DNA of 64,000 bases from Geodermatophilus sabuli (GCF_900215145.1 NZ_OBDO01000001.1:62001-126000); one strand, 5' to 3'; numbered from the stretch's first letter, positions 49,602 through 59,229 are shown. The notes: generated by a model not told the origin, from the sequence alone. Numbers and translations are program-made.

Positions 49602-50579
49602 ATGCGCGCCATCCGACTCCACGCCTTCGGCCCCGCCGACCACCTGGTCCTCGACGAGCTCCCCGACCTGACCCCGGCCGCGGGGCAGGTCCGCGTCGCG
49701 GTGGCCGCGAGCGGCGTCCACCTGCTCGACACGACCCTGCGCCGCGGCGAGCCCGGCCCGATCCCGCTCCCTGAGCTCCCGACCGTCCCGGGCCGCGAGG
49801 TCGCGGGCACCGTCGACGCGGTGGGGGACGGCGTCGACGACTGCTGGCTGGGGTCCCGCGTGGTGGCCCACCTCGGCATGGTGCCGGGCGGGTACGCCGA
49901 GCAGGCGGTCACCGCCGTCGGGTCGCTGTTCCGCGTGCCCGACGGGGTGGGGGTCGACGCGGCGGTGGCCGCCGTCGGCACCGGCCGTACCGCCCAGGGG
50001 GTGCTTGAGCTCGAGCCGCCGTCGGCCGACGACGTCGTCCTCGTGCCCTCCGCGGCGGGTGGACTGGGCTGGCTGCTCGTGCAGGCGGCGCGGGCGCGGG
50101 GCGCCACCGTCGTCGCCGCGGCGTGCGGGGAGCGCAAGCTCGCGCGGCTGGTCGACCTCGGGCCCGACCTGCTCGTCGACTACGGCGAGCGCGGCTGGGA
50201 CGACGTCGTCCGCGCGGCGGTCGGGGGCGTGACGCTGGTCTACGACGGCGTCGGCGGCGAGGTCGGCCGGGCGGCGCTCGAGCTGCTGCGGCCCGGTGGG
50301 CGGCAGGTCCTGTTCGGCTTCTCCGCGGGCGCGCCGACCGCCTTCGACACCGCGGACGTCGTCGACCGGGGGATCAGCGTGGGCTGGAGCCTCGGTCCCC
50401 GCATGGCGGCGCTGCCCGGCGGCATCCCCGGCCTGGCCGGCCGGGCCCTGCACAGGGTCGCCACGGGGGAGTGGTCGCCGCTGGTCACCGGCTACCCGCT
50501 GGCCGAGGCCGCGCGGGCCCATGCCGACCTCGAGCAGCGGCGGGCCATGGGCAAGGTGGTGCTCCGCCCCGGCGCGTAA
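49602..50579 (+). CDS. Zinc-binding-dehydrogenase-family quinone oxidoreductase
   Basis: A 325-residue MDR protein of the quinone-oxidoreductase branch: PTVPGREVAGTVDAVG, VPSAAGGLGWLLVQAARARG (NADPH-binding GGLG) and LFGFSAGAP. It has no structural zinc Cys cluster. Followed after 30 nt by the ABC-F gene; the two are probably cotranscribed only by proximity. Confidence 0.9.
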   Translation: MRAIRLHAFGPADHLVLDELPDLTPAAGQVRVAVAASGVHLLDTTLRRGEPGPIPLPELPTVPGREVAGTVDAVGDGVDDCWLGSRVVAHLGMVPGGYAEQAVTAVGSLFRVPDGVGVDAAVAAVGTGRTAQGVLELEPPSADDVVLVPSAAGGLGWLLVQAARARGATVVAAACGERKLARLVDLGPDLLVDYGERGWDDVVRAAVGGVTLVYDGVGGEVGRAALELLRPGGRQVLFGFSAGAPTAFDTADVVDRGISVGWSLGPRMAALPGGIPGLAGRALHRVATGEWSPLVTGYPLAEAARAHADLEQRRAMGKVVLRPGA

Positions 50580-50609
50580 CCGGGTTGCCGCCCGCCGGAG
50601 GATGACCGC

Positions 50610-52229
50610 GTGGGCTACGTCGACCTGACCGGCATCCGGCACACCCTCCCCGACGGGCGGGTGCTGCTCGACGACGTCTCCTTCCGGGTGGGCGAGGGTG
50701 CCCGGGCGGCGCTCGTCGGCGAGAACGGCGCCGGCAAGACCACGCTGCTGAGGATCGTCGCCGGTGACCTGGTGCCCGAGGCCGGCTCCATCGCGCGCAG
50801 CGGGGGGCTGGGCGTGATGCGCCAGTTCATCGGCTCGGTCCGCGACGACACCACCGTGCAGCGGTTCCTCGTCGACCTCGCGCCGCCCGCCGTCCGGGCC
50901 GCGTGGGAGGCGGTCGAGGCCGCGGAGCTGACTCTCATGGAGACCGACGAGGACGCCGCGCAGCTGGCCTACGCCGACGCGCTGGGGCAGTGGGGCGACG
51001 TCGGGGGCTACGACGCCGAGGTCACCTGGGACGCCGTGACGGTGGCCGCCCTCGGCATCCCGTACGAACGCTGCAAGTACCGCGACCTGACGACCCTCTC
51101 CGGCGGTGAGCAGAAGCGGCTGGCCCTGGAGGCGCTGCTGCGCGGCCCCGACCAGGTGCTGTTGCTCGACGAGCCGGACAACTACCTCGACGTCCCGGGC
51201 AAGCGCTGGCTGGAGGAACGGCTCCTGGAGACCCGTAAGACGGTGCTGTTCGTCAGCCACGACCGGGAGCTGCTGGCCCGGGTCGCCGACCGGGTGGTCA
51301 CCGTGGAGGGCGGGACGGCGTGGGTGCACGGCGGCGGTTTCGCCGGGTATCCCGCCGCGCGCAGCGCGCGGCACGAGCGGATGGCCGAGCTGCGCCGGCG
51401 CTGGGACGAGGAGCACGAGCGCCTCGTCGACCTCGTGCGCACGCTGCAGCAACAGGCCGCCAACTCACCGGACATGGCCTCGCGGTACCGGGCGATGCAG
51501 ACCCGGCTGGCGAGGTTCGAGGCGGCCGGCCCGCCTCCGGACCGGCCGCCGGAGCAGCAGGTGGCGATGCGGCTGCGGGGCGGGCGCACCGGGGTGCGTG
51601 CGGTGATGGCGGAGCAGCTGGAGCTGACCGGGCTCATGCGCCCGTTCGACCTGGAGGTCTGGTACGGGGACCGGGTCGCCGTCCTGGGGGCGAACGGCGC
51701 GGGCAAGTCGCACTTCCTGCGGCTCCTGGCCGGTCAGGACGTTCCGCACTCCGGCGCGTGGCGGCTGGGCGCCCGGGTCGTCCCCGGGTTCTTCGCGCAG
51801 ACCCACGCGCACCCGGAGTGGCTCGAGCGCACCCTCGTCGATCTGCTGTGGCACGGGGAGCCGGGGCGGCCGGGGGTCGACCGCGGGCGCGCGATGGCCG
51901 CGCTGCGCCGCTACGGGCTCGCCGACTCCGGCGACCAGCTGTTCCGGACGCTCTCCGGTGGTCAGCAGGCCCGCTTCCAGGTGCTGCTGCTGGAGTTCTC
52001 CGGCGCGACGCTGCTGCTGCTCGACGAGCCGACCGACAACCTCGACGTGCTCTCGGCCGAGGCGCTGGAGGAGGCCCTGGCCGCGTTCGAGGGGACGGTC
52101 CTGGGCGTCACCCACGACCGCTGGTTCGCCCGCTCCTTCGACCGGTTCCTCGTCTTCGGCGCCGACGGGCGGGTGTACGAGTCGCCCGAGCCGGTGTTCG
52201 ACGAGGCCCGGGTGCAGCGCGCCCGGTAG
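50610..52229 (+). CDS. ABC-F family ATPase
   Basis: A 539-residue duplicated ABC protein without membrane segments. Walker A: GENGAGKTT and GANGAGKSH. Signatures: LSGGEQKRLALEALL and LSGGQQARFQVLLLEF. Walker B: LLLDEPDNYLD and LLLDEPTDNLD. The linker (about 245-330) has the charged helix RRRWDEEHERLVDLVRTLQQ. ABC-F proteins act on ribosomes, as translation factors or antibiotic-resistance proteins. GTG 50610 with GGAGG. Confidence 0.93.
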   Translation: MGYVDLTGIRHTLPDGRVLLDDVSFRVGEGARAALVGENGAGKTTLLRIVAGDLVPEAGSIARSGGLGVMRQFIGSVRDDTTVQRFLVDLAPPAVRAAWEAVEAAELTLMETDEDAAQLAYADALGQWGDVGGYDAEVTWDAVTVAALGIPYERCKYRDLTTLSGGEQKRLALEALLRGPDQVLLLDEPDNYLDVPGKRWLEERLLETRKTVLFVSHDRELLARVADRVVTVEGGTAWVHGGGFAGYPAARSARHERMAELRRRWDEEHERLVDLVRTLQQQAANSPDMASRYRAMQTRLARFEAAGPPPDRPPEQQVAMRLRGGRTGVRAVMAEQLELTGLMRPFDLEVWYGDRVAVLGANGAGKSHFLRLLAGQDVPHSGAWRLGARVVPGFFAQTHAHPEWLERTLVDLLWHGEPGRPGVDRGRAMAALRRYGLADSGDQLFRTLSGGQQARFQVLLLEFSGATLLLLDEPTDNLDVLSAEALEEALAAFEGTVLGVTHDRWFARSFDRFLVFGADGRVYESPEPVFDEARVQRAR

Positions 52230-52266
52230 GAGTTCCTCGCGGCCCCGTCCCGAGGCTCGCTCCGAG

Positions 52267-52300
52267 CGTGCGAGGGGGAAGGAGGACGGGGTCCTTCCCT
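52267..52300. repeat. Dispersed intergenic repeat, copy 2
   Basis: Similar to 13079-13111: CGTGCGAGGGGG then GGACGGGGTCCTTCCC. A CCTCGC element 27 nt to the left (52235-52240) can pair with GCGAGG inside it, as in copy 1. It probably serves as terminator of the ABC-F gene. Confidence 0.5.
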
Positions 52301-52333
52301 TGACTGTCAGGTGATCCTGACGGACGCTGGGGC

Positions 52334-52732
52334 ATGGCCGACATCGACGTGCTGGAACGGGAACACACGCTGTCCTCCGCCGTCCGGCGGTACGAGGAGC
52401 TGCGGACGCGCGACTCGCTGGCCGACCCCGAGGACGCCGACGGGGCGCGCCCGCTGGACCGTGCCGAGGCACTCGAGCTGCTGGCGCTGGGCGAGGTGAT
52501 CGCCCGCCGGGCCGGTCAGGGGCGGCAGCTCACCGTGCGGACGGCACGGACGGCGGGCGCCTCGTGGGCCGAGATCGGGCAGGCGCTGGGCACCACCCGC
52601 CAGTCGGCGTGGGAGGCGCACCGCCGCTGGATCGACGGCCAGGCCGCGCAGCACGGCACCGTGGGCGAGATCGGGTTCGACGAGGCCGACGCCGCCGCGG
52701 CCCGTGCCCTCGCCGGGGAGTCCCCGTCCTGA
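52334..52732 (+). CDS. Small helix-turn-helix protein, unknown role
   Basis: A 132-residue mainly helical protein. The C-terminal half holds AGASWAEIGQALGTTRQSAW then EAHRRWID, a sigma/antirepressor-like HTH with recognition helix. The N-terminal 60 residues look like a dimerisation helix. No partner gene. ATG 52334. Confidence 0.65.
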   Translation: MADIDVLEREHTLSSAVRRYEELRTRDSLADPEDADGARPLDRAEALELLALGEVIARRAGQGRQLTVRTARTAGASWAEIGQALGTTRQSAWEAHRRWIDGQAAQHGTVGEIGFDEADAAAARALAGESPS

Positions 52733-52864
52733 CCGGCGGTTGATCATGGGCCGGTTGCTGCCTGTCGCGGCGTGTCCGACCGTGTCGCCGGCAACGACCC
52801 CATGATCGGCGCGACCGGGCGCGGGCGAGGGGTGGATCGCGGGGTGGGGCCGCGGTGGGCGGGG

Positions 52865-54091
52865 TCAGCCGAACGCCCGGCCCTCGCCGCGGTAGGTCGG
52901 GACGGCGCCGGTGCGGACGTCGCCGGCGAGGGTGTGCAGGACGTCGACGTGCTCCGCCAGCTCGCCGGCCTTCGCGTGCCGGAACCACACCCGGTCGCCG
53001 ACCCGCAGCCGCGCGGCGTCCGGTCCGCGCAGCGGGGTCTGCACCTCCCCGGCGCTCTCGGTGCCGAGCAGCCGCAGCCGGGCCGGGTACGTCGGCCGTG
53101 GCAGCCGGTCCGCGCCGGGCGGACCCGAGGCGATCCAGCCGCCCCCGGCGACGGTCACCGTGCCCGGTGCGGGCACGCGGGTCACCGGCAGGGCGAAGAG
53201 CGCGGCCGGTCGCGCGGCGAACGCCCGGTAGCCGTCGAACAGCGTCGGGCAGTACAGCCCGGAGCCGGCCGCGAGCTCGGTCACCGACGGGTCGCCCGCG
53301 GTGCGCTCCAGGCTGCCGGTGCCCCCGCCGTTGACGAACTCCAGCGGCGCCACGGCACCGACCGCGGCCACCACCGTGGCCCGCCGCCGGGCCAGCTCGC
53401 GGGCCGACACGGCCTGCACCCCCCGCACGGCCAGGCCGCGGGCCCGCCGGCCGGGTGGCGCGTCGGGCACGCCGGCGATCTGTGCCTCGTAGGACATGAG
53501 GCCGACCAGCCGGAACCCCGGGCGGGCGGCCACGAGCCGGGCCAGCGCGGCGGCGTCGGCCGGGTCGTGCACGGGGGAGCGGCGCACCCCCACGTGCACG
53601 CGGCCCCCGGCGGCCCGCAGCGACGCGTCGACGTCCAGGCAGATCCGCACGGGGGGTCGGCGGCCGGGCGGGGCGACGGCGTCGACGGTGTCGAGGTGGT
53701 CGGGGGAGTCGACCATGAGCGTCACGCGGGCGGCGGCCTCGTCGTCGGCCAGCAGCCGCCGCAGGGCGCCCCGGTCGACCGACGGGTAGCCGACGACGGC
53801 GTCCGCGGTGACCGGGTCCTCCCCGCCGGTGAGCCACAGCGCCTCGGCCAGGGAGTAGGCGAGCACCCCCGCGAAGCCGGGCCGGGCCAGCACGCGGCGC
53901 AGCACCGGCCGGCTGCGCACCGACTTGCTCGCGACCCGGATGGGCCGCCCGCCGGCGCGGGTCACCAGGTCGGCGGCGTTGGCGTCCAGGGCGTCGAGGT
54001 CGACGACGGCCAGCGGCGGGTCGAGCTCGGCGGTGGCGCGGTCCAGGCGAGCCCGGGCCGTCTCGGTGGACGACGGGCGCGCGGCGGTCAC
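52865..54091 (-). CDS. PLP fold-type III amino-acid racemase/aldolase-like protein
   Basis: A 408-residue fold-type III PLP protein (alanine racemase N domain). PIRVASKSVRSRPVLRRV contains the PLP Lys (K in ASKS), LEFVNGGGTGSLERT binds phosphate, and GEVQTPLRGPDAARL plus GDRVWFRHAKAGELAEHVD match D-threonine aldolase / 'amino acid deaminase/aldolase' proteins, including the metal ligand His. Divergent from a sugar-lactone oxidase, an arrangement I recall as common in actinobacteria. GTG 54091. Confidence 0.85.
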   Translation of the reverse strand: MTAARPSSTETARARLDRATAELDPPLAVVDLDALDANAADLVTRAGGRPIRVASKSVRSRPVLRRVLARPGFAGVLAYSLAEALWLTGGEDPVTADAVVGYPSVDRGALRRLLADDEAAARVTLMVDSPDHLDTVDAVAPPGRRPPVRICLDVDASLRAAGGRVHVGVRRSPVHDPADAAALARLVAARPGFRLVGLMSYEAQIAGVPDAPPGRRARGLAVRGVQAVSARELARRRATVVAAVGAVAPLEFVNGGGTGSLERTAGDPSVTELAAGSGLYCPTLFDGYRAFAARPAALFALPVTRVPAPGTVTVAGGGWIASGPPGADRLPRPTYPARLRLLGTESAGEVQTPLRGPDAARLRVGDRVWFRHAKAGELAEHVDVLHTLAGDVRTGAVPTYRGEGRAFG

Positions 54092-54199
54092 CCGGCGAGG
54101 GTGGCCGTCCGACAGCGGAGCGTCAACCCCTGGTCAGGCCGTTGACCTGCGCACTCACGGCCGTGCAGAGTCCCTGGCACCGAGTGGGAGGAGGGCCGG

Positions 54200-55534
54200 G
54201 TGGCGGCACGGACGACGTTGCCCGGGAGCACCACGCGCTGGCGCAACTGGTCGGGCAACCAGCGCGCCGAGGTGGCGGTGGTGCACCCCACGTCGGTGGA
54301 CGAGGTCGCCGCGGTCCTGACCGCGGCGGCAGGTGCCGGCCGGCGGGTCCGGCCGGTCGGCAGCGGCCACTCCTTCTCCGCGATCGCCCGGCCCGAGCAG
54401 GTGCAGGTCGTCCTCGACGAGCTGTGCGGTGTCACGGTCGGTGCGGGCGGCCTGGTCACCGTCGGCGCCGGGACGCCGCTGTACCGCCTCAACGCCGAGC
54501 TGGCCCGCACCGGCTGGGCGCTGACCAACCTGGGGGACATCGACCGGCAGACCGTCGGCGGGGCCCTGGCCACCGGCACGCACGGCACCGGCGCCCGCTT
54601 CGGCGGGCTGGCCACCCAGGTGCGCGGCATCGAGCTGGTGACGCCGGACGGCGAGGTGCTCCGCTGCGACGCGGCCACCCACCCCGAGGTCTTCAGCGCG
54701 GCGCGCGTGGGCCTGGGGGCGCTCGGTGTCGTCACCGCCGTGACGCTGCAGGCGGAGCCCGCGTTCGCGCTGCACGCCGTCGAGGGCCCCGGCCGGCTCA
54801 GCGCCGCGCTGGCGGACTTCGAGGCGCTGATGACCTGCACCGACCACGTCGAGTTCTACTGGTTCCCCCACACCGACGCGACGCTGGTGAAGTGCAACAC
54901 CCGGGTCCCGCTGGCCGACGGGCTGGACCCGCTGCCCCGCTGGCGGGCGGTCTGGGACGACGAGGTCCTCGCCAACGCCGCGTTCGCCGGCGTGGTCGCG
55001 GCCGGGCGCCGGGTGCCGGCCCTCGTGCCGCCGCTGGCCCGCGTCTCGGCCCGGGCGCTGGGGGCCCGCAGCTGGACCGACCACTCGCACCGGGTGTTCG
55101 TGAGCCGCCGGAGGGTGCGGTTCCTCGAGATGGAGTACGCCGTCCCGCGCCAGCACGCGCCGGCGGTGCTCGCCGAGCTGCGCCGCGTGCACGAGGACGG
55201 CGACTGGCGCAGCGCCTTCCCGGTCGAGGTGCGGCTGGCCGCCGCCGACGACGTCCCGCTGTCGACGGCGTCCGGCCGCGACACCGCCTACGTCGCCGCG
55301 CACGTACCGGCCGGCACCGATCCCGGGCCGTGGTTCGCCGCGGTGGAGACGGTCGCCGGCGAGGTGGGTGGCCGGCCGCACTGGGGCAAGCTGCACGGCC
55401 TGGACGCCGCGACGCTGCGACAGCGCTACCCGCGGTTCGACGAGTTCCTCGCCGTCCGCGACCGGCTGGACCCCCGCGGGGTGCTGGCCAACGCCCACCT
55501 CGACCGGGTCCTCGGCCGGGCGCCCGGCCGCTGA
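54200..55534 (+). CDS. D-arabinono-1,4-lactone oxidase family flavoprotein
   Basis: A 444-residue vanillyl-alcohol-oxidase-type FAD enzyme: VRPVGSGHSFSAIARPEQ (FAD attachment region), TVGGALATGTHGTGARFGGL, GALGVVTAVTLQ and the C-terminal HWGKLHGLDAATL. ALO family members oxidise sugar-1,4-lactones to ascorbate-like products. GTG 54200 with GGGAGGAGGG upstream. Confidence 0.92.
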   Translation: MAARTTLPGSTTRWRNWSGNQRAEVAVVHPTSVDEVAAVLTAAAGAGRRVRPVGSGHSFSAIARPEQVQVVLDELCGVTVGAGGLVTVGAGTPLYRLNAELARTGWALTNLGDIDRQTVGGALATGTHGTGARFGGLATQVRGIELVTPDGEVLRCDAATHPEVFSAARVGLGALGVVTAVTLQAEPAFALHAVEGPGRLSAALADFEALMTCTDHVEFYWFPHTDATLVKCNTRVPLADGLDPLPRWRAVWDDEVLANAAFAGVVAAGRRVPALVPPLARVSARALGARSWTDHSHRVFVSRRRVRFLEMEYAVPRQHAPAVLAELRRVHEDGDWRSAFPVEVRLAAADDVPLSTASGRDTAYVAAHVPAGTDPGPWFAAVETVAGEVGGRPHWGKLHGLDAATLRQRYPRFDEFLAVRDRLDPRGVLANAHLDRVLGRAPGR

Positions 55535-55585
55535 CGCGCGACGGGAGGTGCCGCCGCCGCGACGTCCGGCGCGCCCGGGACGGGG

Positions 55586-56467
55586 TCAGGGCGTCGGCGT
55601 GCCGCCGATCTCGTCGAGCTCCGCGAGTTCCCGCGGGCCCAGCACGCGCGCGGCCGCGGTGAGGTTCTCCTCCAGGTGCCCGACCGACGACGTGCCGGGG
55701 ATCAGCAACAGGTTGGGGCTGCGGGCCAGCAGCCAGGCCAGCGCGACCTGCATGGGGGAGGCCTCCAGCCGGCGGGCCACCGTCTCCAGCGCCGCCGACT
55801 GCAGCGGGCTGAACCCGCCGAGCGGGAAGAACGGCACGTAGGCGATCCCCTCGCGGGCGAGGGCGTCGACCATCGGGTCGTCGTCCCGGTGGACCAGGTT
55901 GTAGTGGTTCTGCACGCACACCACGGGCGCGATCGCCTGGGCCTCGGCCAGCTGCTGGGTGGTCACGTTGCTCACGCCGAGGTGCTTGACCAGCCCCTCC
56001 TGCTGCATCGCCGCCAGCGCCTCGAAGGGCTCGGCCAGTGACCGTTCCACCGGCTCGGCGAAACCGGGCAGGCGCAGGTTGACCACGTCGATCGCGTCCA
56101 CGCCGAGGTGGCGCAGGTTGTCCTCGACGGCCGAGCGCAGCTCGGCGGGGGAGAGCGCCTCGGGCCACGCGCCGTCCGGCGTCCGGCGAGCGCCGACCTT
56201 GGTGACGATGACGAGCTCGTCGGGGTAGGGGTGCAGCGCCTCGCGGATGATCTCGTTGGCGACGTGCGGCCCGTAGTAGTCGCTGGTGTCGATGTGGTCG
56301 ACGCCGAGCTCGACGGCGCGGCGGAGGACGGCGACGGCGGCGTCCCGGTCGGCCGGGGGGCCCATCACGTGCGGTCCGGCGAGCTGCATCGCGCCGTAGC
56401 CGAGCCGGTGCACCGACCGGTCGCCGAGGTCGAACTGTCCGGACCGCTCCGCGGTGAACGTCGTCAT
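55586..56467 (-). CDS. Aldo/keto reductase
   Basis: A 293-residue AKR: HIDTSDYYGPHVAN (Asp, Tyr), VIVTKVGARR (Lys), VVNLRLPGF where the usual catalytic His/x is replaced by Leu-Arg-Leu, and IPGTSSVGHLEENL for cofactor. The missing His at the H-box suggests altered chemistry, as seen in some YdhF/oxidoreductase-like AKRs. It ends near the MFS gene, no coupling. Confidence 0.87.
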   Translation of the reverse strand: MTTFTAERSGQFDLGDRSVHRLGYGAMQLAGPHVMGPPADRDAAVAVLRRAVELGVDHIDTSDYYGPHVANEIIREALHPYPDELVIVTKVGARRTPDGAWPEALSPAELRSAVEDNLRHLGVDAIDVVNLRLPGFAEPVERSLAEPFEALAAMQQEGLVKHLGVSNVTTQQLAEAQAIAPVVCVQNHYNLVHRDDDPMVDALAREGIAYVPFFPLGGFSPLQSAALETVARRLEASPMQVALAWLLARSPNLLLIPGTSSVGHLEENLTAAARVLGPRELAELDEIGGTPTP

Positions 56468-56496
56468 GACCGGCCCCTACCCCGCCGGCCCGCCGG

Positions 56497-57696
56497 TCAG
56501 GCGGTGCTGCCGACCACCTCGGGGGTGGGCTGCGCGGCGGTGACGGGGACGGCGGCCCGCCGCCCGACCGATCGGGCGAACACGGCGATCCCGGCGCCGA
56601 GGACGGCGAGCACGACGCCCACCCACATCGGGGCGGTGTAGTCGAACCCCGCCGACAGGACCAGCGCGCCCAGGGCGGCGCCGAGGGCGTTGGCCACGTT
56701 GAACGCGCCCTGGTTGGCCGCCGAGACGAGGCTGCCGCCGCGGACCCGGGCCGCCTCGATGACGCCGTTCTGGACGACCGGCCCGAGGGAGAAGGCGATC
56801 ACGCCGAACAGCACCAGCAGGGCGACGGCGGCGACGGGGGTGCGGGCGAGGAACGCGAACGCCGCCAGGACGACGGCCGTGCCGAGCAGCCCGACGGCGA
56901 CGAAGGAGAAGCCGTACCGGTCGCCGTAGCGGCCACCGAGCAGGGTGCCCAGGGTCATGCCGACGCCGAACAGCGCGAGCACCGGGGTCACCCACGCCTC
57001 CGGGATGCCGCCGAGCTCGGTGAGGATGGGGCTCACGTAGCTGTACACGGAGAACAGCGCGGCGAAGCCGACCATGGTCAGGCCGAGGACGAGCCAGACC
57101 TCACCGCGGCGGAAGGCGCGCAGCTCGGCCCGCAGGTCGCCGGGCTCGCCGGCGTGCTTCGGCAGCCATGCGAGCAGGCAGCCGATCGTGACCAGGCCGA
57201 TGACGGCGATCCCGCCCAACACCAGCCGCCAGCTGGTCTGCTGCGCCACGAACGTCCCCACCGGCACGCCGATCACGTTGGCCAGGGTGAGGCCGACCAT
57301 CATCAGCGAGATCGCCTGGGTGGCGCGGTCGGGGGAGACCAGCCGGCGGGCGGCGACGGCGCCGACGCCGAAGAACGACCCGTGCGCGAGCGCGGTGAGC
57401 ACCCGGGCGGCGACGAGCGTCTCGTAGGTCGGCGCGAGCGCCGACAGCGCGTTGCCGACGACGAACACCACCATGAGACCGACGAGGGTCTGGCGGGGGG
57501 AGAAGCGCACGCCGAATGCGGTCAGCGTGGGGGCGCCGATGACGACGCCGATGGCGTAGGCCGAGATGAGCATGCCGACCGCGGACACCGACACCCCGAG
57601 GCCGTCGGCGATCTGGGGCAGCATCCCCATGACGACGAACTCGGTGGTGCCGATGCCGAAGGCACCGATGGCGAGGGCGAGCAGTCCGCGGGGCAC
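56497..57696 (-). CDS. MFS transporter, DHA1 (AraJ/CmlA) type
   Basis: A 399-residue 12-TMS transporter: FGIGTTEFVVMGMLPQIAD in TM1, ISAYAIGVVIGAPTLTAFG, and GGRYGDRYGFSFVAVG later. Resembles arabinose/chloramphenicol-type exporters. GTG 57696. Substrate unknown. Confidence 0.88.
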   Translation of the reverse strand: MPRGLLALAIGAFGIGTTEFVVMGMLPQIADGLGVSVSAVGMLISAYAIGVVIGAPTLTAFGVRFSPRQTLVGLMVVFVVGNALSALAPTYETLVAARVLTALAHGSFFGVGAVAARRLVSPDRATQAISLMMVGLTLANVIGVPVGTFVAQQTSWRLVLGGIAVIGLVTIGCLLAWLPKHAGEPGDLRAELRAFRRGEVWLVLGLTMVGFAALFSVYSYVSPILTELGGIPEAWVTPVLALFGVGMTLGTLLGGRYGDRYGFSFVAVGLLGTAVVLAAFAFLARTPVAAVALLVLFGVIAFSLGPVVQNGVIEAARVRGGSLVSAANQGAFNVANALGAALGALVLSAGFDYTAPMWVGVVLAVLGAGIAVFARSVGRRAAVPVTAAQPTPEVVGSTA

Positions 57697-57840
57697 GAGG
57701 GGGACTCCAGGAGGACGACGAGTACGGCGATGGCTCGGACTGCGTCGTCCTGCCGGGGGTCAGCGACGACCCTCTCCCAGGCCAAGGCGATGCGCGGCGT
57801 CGGCATGCCCCGGATCCCGGGTGGGCCTGCTCACAGGGCG

Positions 57841-57884
57841 GCGCGGAGCCGCGGACGTGCCCGGGCACGTCCGCGGCTCCGCGC
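57841..57884 (-). terminator. Perfect 44-bp palindrome after the alcohol dehydrogenase
   Basis: 22-bp perfect half sites, no mismatch, 7 nt past the dehydrogenase stop. Core CCGCGGACGTGC resembles the hairpin at 1173-1220. Confidence 0.75.
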
Positions 57885-57891
57885 CCGGGGG

Positions 57892-59073
57892 TCAGGGCTT
57901 GAGGAGCACCTTGACGGCGCCGTCCTTCTTCTCCCGGAAGTTCGCGTAGGCCTCCGGCGCCTGCTCCAGCGGCACGTGGTGGGTGGCGAAGTCGTCGACG
58001 CCGAGCGGGTCGCCCTCGGTGAGGATCGGCAGGATGTCGGGCACCCAGCGCCACACGTTGGCCTGCCCCATGCGCAGCTGGATCTGCTTGTCGAACATCC
58101 GCATCAGCGGCAGCGGGTCGGTGGCGCCGCCGTAGACGCCCGACAGCGAGATCGTGCCGCCGCGGCGGACGGCGTCGATCGCGGTGTTGAGCGCGGCGAG
58201 CCGGTCCACGCCGACCACCTGCATGACCCGCTCCATGACCGCGTCGGGGACGATCGCGGTCGCCTTCTGCGCGATCGAGGCCAGCGGGGAGCCGTGCGCC
58301 TCCATGCCGACGGCGTCGATGACCGCGTCGGCGCCCCGGCCGTCGGTCGCGTCCTGGATGGCCTGCACGACGTCGTCCTTGCGCGTCGAGCGGATGACGT
58401 GCGTGCCGCGAGCCGTCGCGCGCTGGATCCGCTCGGGGACGACGTCGGAGGCGTGGACGTTCTCGATGCCCAGGTGGTGGGCGATGCGGGTGCACATGTC
58501 GCCGATCGGGCCGAGCCCGAGGACCAGCAGCGTGCCGCCGGGCGGGACCGCGGCGTACTGGACGGCCTGCCAGGCGGTGGGCAGTACGTCGGAGAGGTAG
58601 ACGAACCGGTCGTCGGGCAGGCCGGCGGGCACCTTGATAGGCAGCGTGTTCCCGAAGGGCACCCGCAGGTACTCCGCCTGTCCTCCGGGCACCTGGCCGT
58701 ACAGCTTCGTGTAGCCGAACAGGGAGGCGCCGAAGCCCTTGTCGCGGTTCTGCGTCGTCTCGCACTGCGACTGCAGGCCCTGCGAGCACATCCAGCAGGT
58801 GCCGCAGGAGATGTTGAAGGGGACGACGACCCGGTCCCCGGCCTTGACGGCGGTGACCTCCGAGCCCACCTCGCGCACGATGCCCATCGGCTCGTGGCCC
58901 ATCACGTCGCCCACCGTCATGAAGGGCGCCATCACCTCGATGAGGTGGAGGTCGGAACCGCAGACACCGCTCGAGGTCACCTCGATGACGACGTCGGTCG
59001 GGTCCTGGATCGTGGGGTCGGGGACGGTGTCCACCCGGACGTCCGCCCGCCCGTGCCAGGTCACTGCGCGCAT
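57892..59073 (-). CDS. Zinc-dependent alcohol dehydrogenase (formaldehyde-dehydrogenase-like)
   Basis: A 393-residue zinc MDR protein: catalytic zinc residues in SGVCGSDLHLIEV and GHEPMGIVREVG, structural zinc Cys cluster CGTCWMCSQGLQSQC, and LVLGLGPIGDMCTRIAHHLG for NAD. It resembles glutathione-independent formaldehyde / threonine-type dehydrogenases (FDH/AdhC of Pseudomonas type). ATG 59073. Confidence 0.92.
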   Translation of the reverse strand: MRAVTWHGRADVRVDTVPDPTIQDPTDVVIEVTSSGVCGSDLHLIEVMAPFMTVGDVMGHEPMGIVREVGSEVTAVKAGDRVVVPFNISCGTCWMCSQGLQSQCETTQNRDKGFGASLFGYTKLYGQVPGGQAEYLRVPFGNTLPIKVPAGLPDDRFVYLSDVLPTAWQAVQYAAVPPGGTLLVLGLGPIGDMCTRIAHHLGIENVHASDVVPERIQRATARGTHVIRSTRKDDVVQAIQDATDGRGADAVIDAVGMEAHGSPLASIAQKATAIVPDAVMERVMQVVGVDRLAALNTAIDAVRRGGTISLSGVYGGATDPLPLMRMFDKQIQLRMGQANVWRWVPDILPILTEGDPLGVDDFATHHVPLEQAPEAYANFREKKDGAVKVLLKP

Positions 59074-59229
59074 GGGGGTGTGCTCCTCGAGATCCGCGTC
59101 GGAGGGGCCCGACAGAGCCCTCCTGCCCTCCCGTGAGGTGCATCGCCCGTACATCTGGCCGCCGTCGGCGTGCCGATCACTCAGCGCACTGCGCGGTATA
59201 CGCAGAGGTCAAGAGCAATGGGGTGTTCC

